From: Bacteroidales bacterium
GTDB taxonomy: Bacteria > Bacteroidota > Bacteroidia > Bacteroidales > UBA10428
DNA: 64,000 nt
Reading direction: 5' to 3'
Assembly (NCBI GenBank): GCA_016931575.1
Contig: JAFGEO010000034.1
Span: 1 to 64,000, forward strand
Notes under the pieces: model-generated
Told to the model about the DNA's origin: nothing
Database searches by the model: none
The model's input: only the letters and a program-made list of their open reading frames with translations
Made by a program: the position numbers and the translations under genes
Shown here: in pieces, positions 34,230 through 42,916 of the stretch
Position numbering within the stretch: the stretch's first letter is position 1
How the letters are laid out: each line of letters starts with the position of its first letter

Positions 34230-35300
34230 CTACACCGACTGCCTGTATTGATAAGGCGTCTGACCTGTAATGTTCTTGAAGACCGTGAAGAATGAGGACT
34301 TACTGTTAAAGCCACATTCATAGCCAATGGCTTCGATGGAGTAGGGATTGTTTTTATCTGCGAGAATTTGCTTCACTGCATTCACCCGATACTCATTCAC
34401 AAATTGAAAAAAGTTCTTTCCAATCTCCATATTCAGGACCTCCGTGATCTGATACTTTGGGGCAATTAATGAAATGGACAACATGTCCATGCTCAGTTCC
34501 GGATTAAGATAGGGTTTATCCACTTCAAAATGTTTGATAATCCTGTCCCGGAGTTTCTTTTTGGCATCTTTGGTCAGGTACGATTTTTTATAACGGACTT
34601 CCGGTTCTTCCTGTATCAACCGGGAGTAGATTTCTTTCTGCATCAAGCCATAGTACCCCAGAATAAACACAAGCAACAACCATGTGGAGTAAATAACAGG
34701 GTCCGGAAGATTGATCAGGGAGCGGGCCATAACCACGTACAATCCCATTCCGATAGCAATCACACAAAAGCTGGTATAGAAAATCACAACAAATAATATC
34801 CATCCCAGGCTAAAGGTATTTGCGATGCTGGAAAATTCATTTTTCAAGTCCTTCCTGTGCCTGCGCACCAGTACGAAACTACTCAGGTTATAACCTAACC
34901 AGGAAAAAAAAGATACCCCCGCAAAAATGATCCGGAAAACCAGGTTCCTGTCATTCTCAATAAAAGAATCAAGGGATTGATGCGCCTGAAGGATGTAGGC
35001 CGTCATCTCGAAGGCAATATACGGAACCAGGTGCAGCAGATGAATCCATCTAAGCCTGAATTTCCGGTCGATGAGTGCCCTTACATATAGAAAAAATGCC
35101 GGATTGAAAAGCAGGAATGAATTTGAAAGCAAGGGGGTCTTGAACAAGTCATAATCCAGAGCGCAGGTCAGAAATTCTATCGCCATTAAGCAGAGCCATC
35201 CGGTCAATATCCTGTCCGGAGCCGAAATTTTATGCTTGGTGCCGATGAGCAGGGCGGCAAACAGGCTTTGAGATAATCCAATCCAGGCAATCGTTTCCAT
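34230..35300 (-). CDS. Membrane-anchored AraC-family regulator
   Basis: This 356-residue protein has an N-terminal block of about six to seven membrane helices (residues 1-215, no signal peptide) and a C-terminal AraC-type double helix-turn-helix (about 250-356). The HTH shows SMDMLSISLIAPKYQITEVL for the first motif and EAIGYECGFNSKSSFFTVFK with the TGQTPYQYR ending for the second. Such regulators keep their DNA-binding part at the membrane and respond to a membrane or external cue. It is upstream of, and in the same direction as, the RND operon, with direct repeats between them, so I infer that it controls that operon. Confidence 0.9.
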   Translation of the reverse strand: METIAWIGLSQSLFAALLIGTKHKISAPDRILTGWLCLMAIEFLTCALDYDLFKTPLLSNSFLLFNPAFFLYVRALIDRKFRLRWIHLLHLVPYIAFEMTAYILQAHQSLDSFIENDRNLVFRIIFAGVSFFSWLGYNLSSFVLVRRHRKDLKNEFSSIANTFSLGWILFVVIFYTSFCVIAIGMGLYVVMARSLINLPDPVIYSTWLLLVFILGYYGLMQKEIYSRLIQEEPEVRYKKSYLTKDAKKKLRDRIIKHFEVDKPYLNPELSMDMLSISLIAPKYQITEVLNMEIGKNFFQFVNEYRVNAVKQILADKNNPYSIEAIGYECGFNSKSSFFTVFKNITGQTPYQYRQSV

Positions 35301-35428
35301 ATAAATAAAGGTAATTTATTTTTGGCACATCCTGCGCCATATCCATAACTTCCCCAGGTACCTGATTAGTATACAGAAGGGCAAATTATTGAATCCCAGA
35401 TCATGATATCAGTTCCGGTTCATCCCTC

Positions 35429-36709
35429 TCACTCGGTTTTCCCCTGGCTGTTAATCACCTCATATCCTACCAGTTCATCATAATCGTCTGTTATCCCCCT
35501 GTAATAAACGAATACCAGGTAATCATTCTCTGTTTCACTGTGATTACCTTCGGTGATGTTAAAATCGATCATTGAAGTATTAAAATCGCGGAGGGTATAG
35601 GCATAATTAAGTAAGCCCTGTTTCAGGAGCAGTTCGCGCTCGTAATATCCCTCATCCGGCTGATAAATCATGTAGTTGGCGGTATCGGTTTCCCAGTCTG
35701 TCAAAGCACCATAGATATATACATCTGACCCGAGAGCTTGTTCGGAGCGAAGCCTGAAGATGACCTTAACATAATCGGCATCCAGGTGCCGGTCGCGGGC
35801 ATCGGGAATTTCATAAAATGAACGTCCGTTAAGGTCTTTCTCACTAAAATAGGGATCGTATTGCTTCAGGTTTTCGGGTTTAAGGATAAAGACAAAGTGT
35901 GGTGCCCGGTATTCAATGTTTTCCACTCCGTTTGATATGAAACGGGTATCCTTGGTATCCACCTGCCGAAACTCATTTCCACCCCTGGCTTCGATCTGTC
36001 CGGGCATGTTAAAATGCAGCATACCGTTGCGGTAAACCGGCCTGGAATTTACTGCTACCCGGTTATTCCAATCGTAATTTTTGATAACCACTACCTTTAT
36101 TTCTTCAAATGGATCACTGACCGGAAGATTCTTCAGGTTTACGCGGATTTCCAGTTCCTGATTTTCGTAATCCGGTTTATTCACCCGGCCTGTAATTTCC
36201 ACTTTCTGATCGAGCACGGCGAAACGTCTTGAGATGAGAATGCTGTCAGGCATAGATGAATCGTACACACGCAGGCGATAGTTCCCGCTATGAATAATTT
36301 TGAGCTCTTCATTGGGTATCCGGGCAAGGTAATGCGTGAAATATTGTGTGGTATTTCTGCTGGGCTCATAATCATACATCGACACATCATTGAAGCCCTC
36401 AAGGTACTCGTGCTCAGAAATACTGCTGGGTTTCCAATCGTAAGTACAGGCATCAATGGCATAACTGAAATTCTGCCCGGGTTCATTGAGGTAATCAAAG
36501 CGAAATTCAAGTTCCTCTTCCTCTGCAAGACTGATAACAGGCACAGAAAGGTCCCAGCCTGACCTGTGCAATAAAATTGTCCGGATCAGGGGATGATGGT
36601 TAAATTCCCCGATATTATCCAAACCCTGGGCTAATGATGCAGAAATGCTGCAGGATAATATCCACAGAAGGGTGAAAATCTTGATGAATATTTTTAACTT
36701 AACATGCAT
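35429..36709 (-). CDS. DUF5103 / type IX secretion system plug-type protein
   Basis: This 426-residue exported protein has a signal peptide (about 1-27) and then the DUF5103 pattern: HPLIRTILLHRSGWDLSVPV, ELEFRFDYLNEP, YAIDACTYDWKPS, HYLARIPNEELKIIHSGNYRLRVYD, GMLHFNMPGQIEARGGNEFRQVD and YIYGALTDWETD near the C-terminus. The family includes the plug of the T9SS translocon channel. Its presence agrees with the three T9SS sorting domains in this window. It is transcribed alone, divergent from nqrA, with a 128-bp gap to the AraC-type gene. Confidence 0.85.
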   Translation of the reverse strand: MHVKLKIFIKIFTLLWILSCSISASLAQGLDNIGEFNHHPLIRTILLHRSGWDLSVPVISLAEEEELEFRFDYLNEPGQNFSYAIDACTYDWKPSSISEHEYLEGFNDVSMYDYEPSRNTTQYFTHYLARIPNEELKIIHSGNYRLRVYDSSMPDSILISRRFAVLDQKVEITGRVNKPDYENQELEIRVNLKNLPVSDPFEEIKVVVIKNYDWNNRVAVNSRPVYRNGMLHFNMPGQIEARGGNEFRQVDTKDTRFISNGVENIEYRAPHFVFILKPENLKQYDPYFSEKDLNGRSFYEIPDARDRHLDADYVKVIFRLRSEQALGSDVYIYGALTDWETDTANYMIYQPDEGYYERELLLKQGLLNYAYTLRDFNTSMIDFNITEGNHSETENDYLVFVYYRGITDDYDELVGYEVINSQGKTE

Positions 36710-36797
36710 AGTAAATTGATATTTATATTCTCATCCTCCGAACTCAACACCATCTATGGGGTTTATAACTTTGGAGACAATCTAAATTGTATTCTTG

Positions 36798-36828
36798 ATT
36801 GACAAAGTGTTAAAAATAGCTATTTTTG
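36798..36828 (+). promoter_or_regulatory. Promoter of the nqr operon
   Basis: ATTG (36798-36801), exactly 19 nt, then TATTTTTG (36821-36828) fits the Bacteroidota consensus TTTG-N19-TAnnTTTG with a single mismatch. Transcription should begin near 36835, which excludes the ATG at 36826 and supports the nqrA start at 36859. Confidence 0.65.
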
Positions 36829-36858
36829 TGCCACATTTTTAAAAACTGCCGCTGGAGT

Positions 36859-38214
36859 ATGTCAGAAATAATAAAAATCAAGAAAGGTTTAACGATCAAT
36901 CTTAAAGGCAAGGCTGAAAAAATATTCGTCAAAGCAAAACCTGCCGGACTGTATGCAGTTAAGCCAACGGACTTTCACGGTCTGATCCCCAAACTGTGTG
37001 TGAAGGTGGATGACAGAGTTAAAGCCGGTTCCCCCCTGTTTTTTGACAAATACAGACCGGAAATAAAATTTACCTCCCCTGTTAGCGGAACGGTGGTTCA
37101 GATAAACCGGGGCGAGCGCAGAAAGATCATGGAGGTAGTCATTGAACCGGATGAAACAATAGTCTACGAAGATTTTACTGCCGGTGATCCTTCTCAGCTT
37201 GATGCAAAGGACATTACCGGCAAAATTTTATCCAGCGGATTGTGGCCGGTTATCCGCCAGCGCCCCTATAACCTGATCGCAAACCCGTCAGACAAACCGA
37301 AAGCTATATTTATCTCCGCCTTCGATACGGCACCCCTGGCACCCGACTATGACTTCATGCTTAAAGATTATGGAAAGGAATTCCAGTCAGGTATCGATGC
37401 ACTGCATAAACTTACCGCAGGTAAAATCCACCTGAATATTGACAGTACTTACCCGGCATCTTCGACATTTATGGGGGCAAAAGGCGTACAGATCAATAAA
37501 TTCAGGGGGCCCCACCCGGCAGGAAATGTTGGTACACAAATTCACTATATCGACCCTATTAATAAAGGCGAAGTCGTTTGGGTAGTATCACCACAGGATG
37601 TTATCGCGATCGGACGACTGTTTCAGACCGGTCATTATGATGCTTCCAGAATTATTGCTCTAACCGGTTCTGAAGTCAAAGCTCCAAAATACTTCAAAAC
37701 ACTTTCCGGGGCATGTGTCCGCTCAATCACGGATAACAATGTCAGGGAGGAAGGAAATATCAGGTATATCAGCGGCAACGTACTTACCGGAACAAAAGTG
37801 GCAGCCAACAATTTTATTGGCTACTATGATTCACAACTTACTGTTATCCCTGAAGGCGATAAGTATGAATTCATGGGATGGCTTGCACCCGGGCTGAACA
37901 AGTTCAGCCTCTCCCGCACGTTCTTCTCCTGGCTAATGCCAAATAAAGAATATGTCATTAATACCAACCTCAAGGGAGGAAAGCGCGCCCTGATGATCAC
38001 CGGTAATTTTGAAAGAGTCTTTCCAATGAATATTTATCCCATGCAACTTATTAAGGCGATTATCATTGAGGATATCGAATTAATGGAAAACCTGGGCATA
38101 TACGAAGTGGCAGAGGAGGACTTTGCGCTTTGTGAATTCGTTGACACTTCAAAAACTGATATCCAGGAAATAATCCGGAAGGGTCTCGACCTGATGCATA
38201 AAGAAATGAATTAA
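36859..38214 (+). CDS. nqrA: Na+-translocating NADH:quinone reductase subunit A
   Basis: From ATG 36859 (preceded by GGAG at 36854) the protein has 451 residues and starts with SEIIKIKKGLTINLKGKAE, the standard NqrA beginning. It shows PKLCVKVDDRVKAGSPLFFDK, SPVSGTVVQINRGERRKI, and later GPHPAGNVGTQIHYIDPI and the conserved NKEYVINTNLKGGKRAL region. NqrA is the peripheral cytoplasmic subunit involved in quinone reduction. An ATG 33 bases upstream is in frame but lies within the promoter. The gene opens the six-gene nqr operon; nqrB follows after 35 bp. Confidence 0.95.
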   Translation: MSEIIKIKKGLTINLKGKAEKIFVKAKPAGLYAVKPTDFHGLIPKLCVKVDDRVKAGSPLFFDKYRPEIKFTSPVSGTVVQINRGERRKIMEVVIEPDETIVYEDFTAGDPSQLDAKDITGKILSSGLWPVIRQRPYNLIANPSDKPKAIFISAFDTAPLAPDYDFMLKDYGKEFQSGIDALHKLTAGKIHLNIDSTYPASSTFMGAKGVQINKFRGPHPAGNVGTQIHYIDPINKGEVVWVVSPQDVIAIGRLFQTGHYDASRIIALTGSEVKAPKYFKTLSGACVRSITDNNVREEGNIRYISGNVLTGTKVAANNFIGYYDSQLTVIPEGDKYEFMGWLAPGLNKFSLSRTFFSWLMPNKEYVINTNLKGGKRALMITGNFERVFPMNIYPMQLIKAIIIEDIELMENLGIYEVAEEDFALCEFVDTSKTDIQEIIRKGLDLMHKEMN

Positions 38215-38249
38215 TTGATCCCAACGCTTACCTAATAACTATAACATTA

Positions 38250-39431
38250 ATGAAAGGGTTACGAAAATTACTCGATTCAGCAAAGCCAAATTTTGAAAAA
38301 GGAGCGAAATTCGGGAAGTTGCACTCACTGTTTGATGCCCTTGAGACACTTGCCTTCGTTCCGAATAGGGTTACAAAATCAGGAGCTCATATCCGTGATG
38401 CCATTGACATGAAGCGGACGATGATCGTTGTGGTGCTGGCTATGGTTCCCGCCCTGCTTTTCGGGATGTGGAATGTTGGCCATTTTCACTTCCAGGCTCT
38501 CGGACAGCTTGATCAGAAAACGTTCTGGGAAATATTCTGGTTCGGTTTCCTGAAGGTGCTCCCCATTATCCTTGTCTCTTACGTTACGGGGCTAACTATT
38601 GAAATTATCTTTGCTCAGATCAGAAATCATGACGTTCCCGAAGGATTCTTTGTTACCGGTTTCCTTATCCCACTTATCATGCCTGTTGATGTGCCACTGT
38701 GGATGGTCGCCATAGCTACTGCCTTTGCAGTGATCATCGGGGTTGAAGTATTCGGGGGTGCAGGAATGAATATCCTTAATCCAGCCCTTACAGCCCGCGC
38801 ATTTCTCTTCTTCTCCTATCCTTCATGGATGTCAGGCGATAAGGTCTGGGTTTCCGGGCTCTCGGAGATGGACAAGGTGGCAGATGGTTTTACGGGGGAA
38901 ACAATCATGGGAATGTATGCCCAGGCACCTGCCGGCGTAACTCCTTCAATACCTTATTCGCCCCTGGAAATGTTTTTGGGAACTATCCCCGGGTCGATTG
39001 GTGAGACATCTACCCTTGCTATTCTGATCGGAGCAGCGATCCTTATCTGGACCGGCATAGGAAGCTGGAAGATCATCGTATCGGTTTTTGGTGGCGGGCT
39101 CTTAATGGGCTATATCCTGAACCTCTTCGCCGTGAACCCCTACATGCAGGTCGATGCCTGGGAACACCTCCTCCTTGGCGGCTTCGCCTTTGGTGCCGTA
39201 TTCATGGCTACCGACCCTGTATCAGCTACCCAGACGGAGCGGGGTAAATGGATCTATGGATTCCTTATCGGACTTCTGGCAATCCTTATCAGGGTGCTGA
39301 ACCCGGCCTATCCGGAAGGAGTGATGCTTGCCATTCTCCTGATGAATGTCTTTGCTCCACTTATTGACCACTATGTTGTGGAAGCCAATATCAAAAAAAG
39401 GAAAAAACGATTGCAGGCTTCCAATTCTTAA
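38250..39431 (+). CDS. nqrB: Na+-NQR subunit B (covalent FMN)
   Basis: This 393-residue membrane subunit has about ten helices. The flavinylation motif is DGFTGET (212-218), where Thr218 should carry FMN through a phosphoester bond; the motif is D-G-x-T-G-x-T rather than the better-known SGAT ending. GGAGMNILNPALTARAFLFF and FMATDPVSATQTERGKW are family hallmarks. The protein forms the membrane path for electrons and sodium together with NqrD and NqrE. The flavin is attached by ApbE, whose gene is 3.5 kb downstream. Confidence 0.95.
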   Translation: MKGLRKLLDSAKPNFEKGAKFGKLHSLFDALETLAFVPNRVTKSGAHIRDAIDMKRTMIVVVLAMVPALLFGMWNVGHFHFQALGQLDQKTFWEIFWFGFLKVLPIILVSYVTGLTIEIIFAQIRNHDVPEGFFVTGFLIPLIMPVDVPLWMVAIATAFAVIIGVEVFGGAGMNILNPALTARAFLFFSYPSWMSGDKVWVSGLSEMDKVADGFTGETIMGMYAQAPAGVTPSIPYSPLEMFLGTIPGSIGETSTLAILIGAAILIWTGIGSWKIIVSVFGGGLLMGYILNLFAVNPYMQVDAWEHLLLGGFAFGAVFMATDPVSATQTERGKWIYGFLIGLLAILIRVLNPAYPEGVMLAILLMNVFAPLIDHYVVEANIKKRKKRLQASNS

Positions 39432-39449
39432 TTTTAATACAAAAGCGTA

Positions 39450-40277
39450 ATGAAAAGTTTTAGCAACACGTATATTTTCATTTTCTCGGCTGTAATGGTC
39501 ATTCTGGTAGCTACGCTGCTCTCCTTCGTTGCTATGAAGCTCAAGCCTATCCAGGATAATAATATTAAAATTGAGAAAATGCAGAACATCCTGAATTCCG
39601 TGCACATCAACAGTACAAAAAAGGATGCCGAGGATCTTTTTAAGAAATATGTCAAAGACAGCTACGTGATCAATATTTACGGCCAGAAACTCTCTGATGA
39701 AAAAGCACTGGAGATTGACCTGAAAAAAGAAGTAGCAAAGATTGAGGAAGTCAAACTCCTCCGGAAGCAACTGACCGATACTACCACCAGCCCATTCAGG
39801 GACTTTATGTCTAAAATGGTCAGGTTCGAGGAAACCAACAAGGGGCAGGTCGATCATGATATCAACGACATTTCCCAGACCAGGCATCTCCCCGTATATA
39901 TTGTTGAGAAAGAAGGAAAAACCTACTATGTTTTTCCAATGCAGGGGAAAGGGCTCTGGGGACCCATCTGGGGTTTTATTTCCGTAGAAGATGATCTGAA
40001 TACAGTTTATGGAGCAGTCTTCGATCATAAATCTGAGACTCCGGGGCTGGGTGCTGAGATCTCCCAGGACTTTTTTGAGCAAATGTTCAGGGGAAAATTA
40101 CTCTTCCAGGACAAGCTGTTTAAGTCGATCAGCGTGGTTAAAGGTGGTGCAGCTCCGGATGATGTTTATGGCGTTGACGCTATATCCGGAGGGACTATTA
40201 CCAGTAAAGGCGTTGAAGCTATGATTTACGACTGCCTGGTGGATTATACAAACTTTTTCGAAAATCAAAGAAACTAG
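39450..40277 (+). CDS. nqrC: Na+-NQR subunit C (covalent FMN)
   Basis: This 275-residue protein has one N-terminal membrane helix (about 7-30) and a periplasmic FMN-binding domain. VDAISGGTITSKGVEAMI near the C-terminus holds the flavin-attachment Thr249; the usual SGAT is SGGT here. PMQGKGLWGPIWGFISVEDD and the ETPGLGAEIS motif are typical. A helical insertion (about 60-120, rich in Lys and Glu) makes it slightly longer than proteobacterial NqrC, as is usual in Bacteroidota. nqrD begins 3 bp later. Confidence 0.95.
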   Translation: MKSFSNTYIFIFSAVMVILVATLLSFVAMKLKPIQDNNIKIEKMQNILNSVHINSTKKDAEDLFKKYVKDSYVINIYGQKLSDEKALEIDLKKEVAKIEEVKLLRKQLTDTTTSPFRDFMSKMVRFEETNKGQVDHDINDISQTRHLPVYIVEKEGKTYYVFPMQGKGLWGPIWGFISVEDDLNTVYGAVFDHKSETPGLGAEISQDFFEQMFRGKLLFQDKLFKSISVVKGGAAPDDVYGVDAISGGTITSKGVEAMIYDCLVDYTNFFENQRN

Positions 40278-40280
40278 CAT

Positions 40281-40928
40281 ATGAGTGACAGGGAACCCTT
40301 ATTCTCTTCGAAGAATTTAAAACTGCTGAAGGATCCGCTTGGAGCCGATAATCCCATTACCGTTCAGGTTCTGGGTATCTGTTCAGCACTTGCTGTAACC
40401 GTCAAGCTGGAGCCCTCCATTGTTATGGCACTCTCCGTGACCATTGTACTGGCCGCATCCAACGTGGTAATTTCCTTAATGCGGCATTATATACCACCAC
40501 GGATCAGGATCATTGTCCAGCTAACGGTAATCGCCACCATGGTAATCCTGGTCGATCAGTTCCTGAAAGCTTATGCTTATGACGTAAGTAAACAGCTTTC
40601 CGTATTCGTTGGACTGATCATCACTAACTGTATCATCATGGGAAGACTGGAAGCTTTTGCCCTCGGCAATAAGCCCTGGCCCTCATTCCTTGACGGTATA
40701 GGAAACGGAGCCGGCTATGGAATTATCCTTATCATTGTTGCCTTCTTCCGTGAACTGCTGGGTTCGGGTACAATCTTCGGATTCCCCTTATTTGAGAAGA
40801 TCGGGCTCTATAAAATCGGTTATGAAAACAACGGTCTGATGATCCTCCCTCCTATGGCCCTGATCACGGTGGGGATTATCATCTGGGTCCAGAGAAGCAG
40901 AAACAAAGATTTAATTGAAACTCACTAA
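40281..40928 (+). CDS. nqrD: Na+-NQR subunit D
   Basis: This 215-residue integral membrane protein has about six helices and belongs to the NqrDE/RnfAE family. Cys34 ([12 protein letters not shown]) and Cys116 ([11 protein letters not shown]) are the paired intramembrane cysteines that, with those of NqrE, hold the iron centre between the two subunits. [16 protein letters not shown] is a family signature. The gene is packed between nqrC (3 bp) and nqrE (8 bp). Confidence 0.95.
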   Translation: MSDREPLFSSKNLKLLKDPLGADNPITVQVLGICSALAVTVKLEPSIVMALSVTIVLAASNVVISLMRHYIPPRIRIIVQLTVIATMVILVDQFLKAYAYDVSKQLSVFVGLIITNCIIMGRLEAFALGNKPWPSFLDGIGNGAGYGIILIIVAFFRELLGSGTIFGFPLFEKIGLYKIGYENNGLMILPPMALITVGIIIWVQRSRNKDLIETH

Positions 40929-40936
40929 GCGACATC

Positions 40937-41554
40937 ATGGAAAATTTAATTAACATATTCGTCAAGTCGGTTTTCATTGACAACATGATCTTCGCATACT
41001 TCCTGGGTATGTGTTCGTACCTGGCAGTGTCGAAAACCGTAAAAACATCTGTCGGACTAGGCATTGCAGTGATTTTTGTCCTTGGAATCACCGTTCCTGT
41101 TGACTACCTGCTGGAGAATTACATCCTGAAAGAAGGTGCCCTCGTATGGCTGAGCCCGAACCTTGCGGATGTCGACCTGAGCTTCCTTTCTTTTATCATG
41201 TTCATTGCAGTTATCGCCTCCATGGTGCAGCTCGTTGAAATGATCGTTGAGAAATTCTCACCTGCGCTGTATTCCTCCCTGGGTATTTTCCTTCCGCTAA
41301 TCGCCGTGAACTGTGCCATCCTTGGTGGATCATTGTTTATGCAGGAAAGACAATACGCCAGCATTGCCGAGGCAACATCGTTCGGCCTTGGTTCAGGCGT
41401 GGGCTGGTTCCTTGCTATCGTAGGCATTGCCGCCATCCGCGAGAAATTAAGATATTCTAACGTTCCTGCCCCGCTTAAAGGTCTGGGCATCACGTTTATC
41501 ATCACAGGCTTAATGGGAATAGCATTCATGAGTTTCATGGGAATTAAGCTTTAA
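40937..41554 (+). CDS. nqrE: Na+-NQR subunit E
   Basis: This 205-residue integral membrane protein is the inverted partner of NqrD. Cys26 ([12 protein letters not shown]) and Cys126 ([11 protein letters not shown]) match the iron-ligand pair. NRF-like [10 protein letters not shown] at the start and [23 protein letters not shown] near the end are family signatures. It forms half of the membrane electron path and sodium channel region. nqrF starts 20 bp downstream. Confidence 0.95.
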   Translation: MENLINIFVKSVFIDNMIFAYFLGMCSYLAVSKTVKTSVGLGIAVIFVLGITVPVDYLLENYILKEGALVWLSPNLADVDLSFLSFIMFIAVIASMVQLVEMIVEKFSPALYSSLGIFLPLIAVNCAILGGSLFMQERQYASIAEATSFGLGSGVGWFLAIVGIAAIREKLRYSNVPAPLKGLGITFIITGLMGIAFMSFMGIKL

Positions 41555-41574
41555 TAGTAATTATTGGGAAAGAA

Positions 41575-42834
41575 ATGATTATACTGACAAGTCAATTCGG
41601 AGTAATAACCATAAGTATTTCGGTCTTCCTGCTGGTCATCCTGCTGCTGGTTGCGATCCTGTTATTTGCCCGAAAAAAATTAACTCCTCAGGGAGAAGTT
41701 AGTTTGGATATCAATGAGAGAGATACCGTCCTGACCGTTAATCCGGGAAGTACTATTCTGAGCACACTTTCTGCCTCCGGGATCTTTCTGCCCTCTGCCT
41801 GTGGCGGTGGCGGAACCTGTGGAATGTGCAAGTGCCAGGTTAGTGACGGGGGGGGATCAATCCTGCCGACTGAAACCGGATTTTTCACTCGAAAAGAACA
41901 GGCCAACAATTGGCGCCTGGGCTGCCAGGTAAAGGTGCGGCAGGATATGAAAATCCATGTTCCCAAGGAAGTTATGGGCATTAAAAAATGGGAGTGCGAA
42001 GTCGTTTCTAACCGCAATGTCGCAACCTTCATTAAGGAATTCGTGGTTCGGCTTCCGGAAGGTGAAATCCTGGACTTCAAATCCGGAGGGTATATTCAGA
42101 TCGATGTCCCAAAATATGAAACTTCCTTCAGCGATTTTGTTATTGAGGACCGTTTCCGTGATGAGTGGGATAAATATAAAATGTGGGACCTGAAAATAAA
42201 GAACAACGAAGAAACATACCGGGCTTATTCCATGGCTAACCACCCTGCCGAGGGAAATATCGTCATGCTGAATATCCGGATTGCCACCCCTCCATGGGAC
42301 CGTTCAAAAGGCGGATTTATGAACGTTCCTCCGGGGATCTGTTCTTCTTACATTTTCTCCCGTAAACCGGGTGACAAGGTAACCGTTTCGGGTCCTTATG
42401 GTGAATTCTTCATTAAGGAGACCGACCGCGAGATGATCTACGTTGGAGGCGGAGCCGGTATGGCGCCCATGCGCTCTCATATTTTTCACCTGTTCCATAC
42501 CCTTAAAACAGGTAGAAAAGTATCATACTGGTATGGCGCCCGGTCGAAACGTGAAATATTCTACGAAGACCACTTCAGGGCCATTGAAAAGGATTTCCCG
42601 AATTTCAAATTCAATATCGCCCTTTCAGAGCCGCAACCGGAAGATAACTGGAACGGATATGTCGGTTTCATCCATCAGGTACTTTACGATAACTACCTAA
42701 AGGATCACGAGGAACCGGAAGAAATTGAATTCTACATGTGCGGGCCTCCAATGATGAACGATGCCGTTCAAAAAATGCTTTACGATTTGGGCATCCCTGA
42801 GGAAATGATCGACTTTGATGATTTCGGCGGATAA
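41575..42834 (+). CDS. nqrF: Na+-NQR subunit F (NADH dehydrogenase, FAD and [2Fe-2S])
   Basis: This 419-residue protein has an N-terminal membrane helix (about 8-31), a plant-type [2Fe-2S] domain with Cys76, Cys82, Cys85 and Cys117 (SACGGGGTCGMC ... LGCQV), an FAD domain with YRAYSMANHP, and an NADH domain with YVGGGAGMAPMRSH and the C-terminal MCGPPMM region. It accepts the hydride from NADH and passes electrons into the complex. The gene closes the operon; a strong terminator follows 19 bp after its stop. Confidence 0.97.
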   Translation: MIILTSQFGVITISISVFLLVILLLVAILLFARKKLTPQGEVSLDINERDTVLTVNPGSTILSTLSASGIFLPSACGGGGTCGMCKCQVSDGGGSILPTETGFFTRKEQANNWRLGCQVKVRQDMKIHVPKEVMGIKKWECEVVSNRNVATFIKEFVVRLPEGEILDFKSGGYIQIDVPKYETSFSDFVIEDRFRDEWDKYKMWDLKIKNNEETYRAYSMANHPAEGNIVMLNIRIATPPWDRSKGGFMNVPPGICSSYIFSRKPGDKVTVSGPYGEFFIKETDREMIYVGGGAGMAPMRSHIFHLFHTLKTGRKVSYWYGARSKREIFYEDHFRAIEKDFPNFKFNIALSEPQPEDNWNGYVGFIHQVLYDNYLKDHEEPEEIEFYMCGPPMMNDAVQKMLYDLGIPEEMIDFDDFGG

Positions 42835-42853
42835 TACCCATTAAAAGATTATG

Positions 42854-42888
42854 GCCCGGCTTGCGCAATGTTAGCCGGGCTTTTTTTT
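42854..42888 (+). terminator. Intrinsic terminator of the nqr operon
   Basis: GCCCGGCT (42854-42861) pairs perfectly with AGCCGGGC (42873-42880) around an 11-nt loop, followed directly by eight T (42881-42888). It separates nqrF from apbE. Confidence 0.88.
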
Positions 42889-42916
42889 GCTATCTTTATC
42901 AGCAAACTTAACCAAG

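Noticed and set aside
39222-40082. A 286-residue minus-strand frame across nqrB and nqrC
   Set aside because: It is antisense to two certain genes, has no domain and uses frame-shadow composition.
41989-42000. GGGAGTGCGA resembling the REP-like core
   Set aside because: It lies in nqrF coding sequence (Trp-Glu-Cys-Glu) and has no second palindrome arm.
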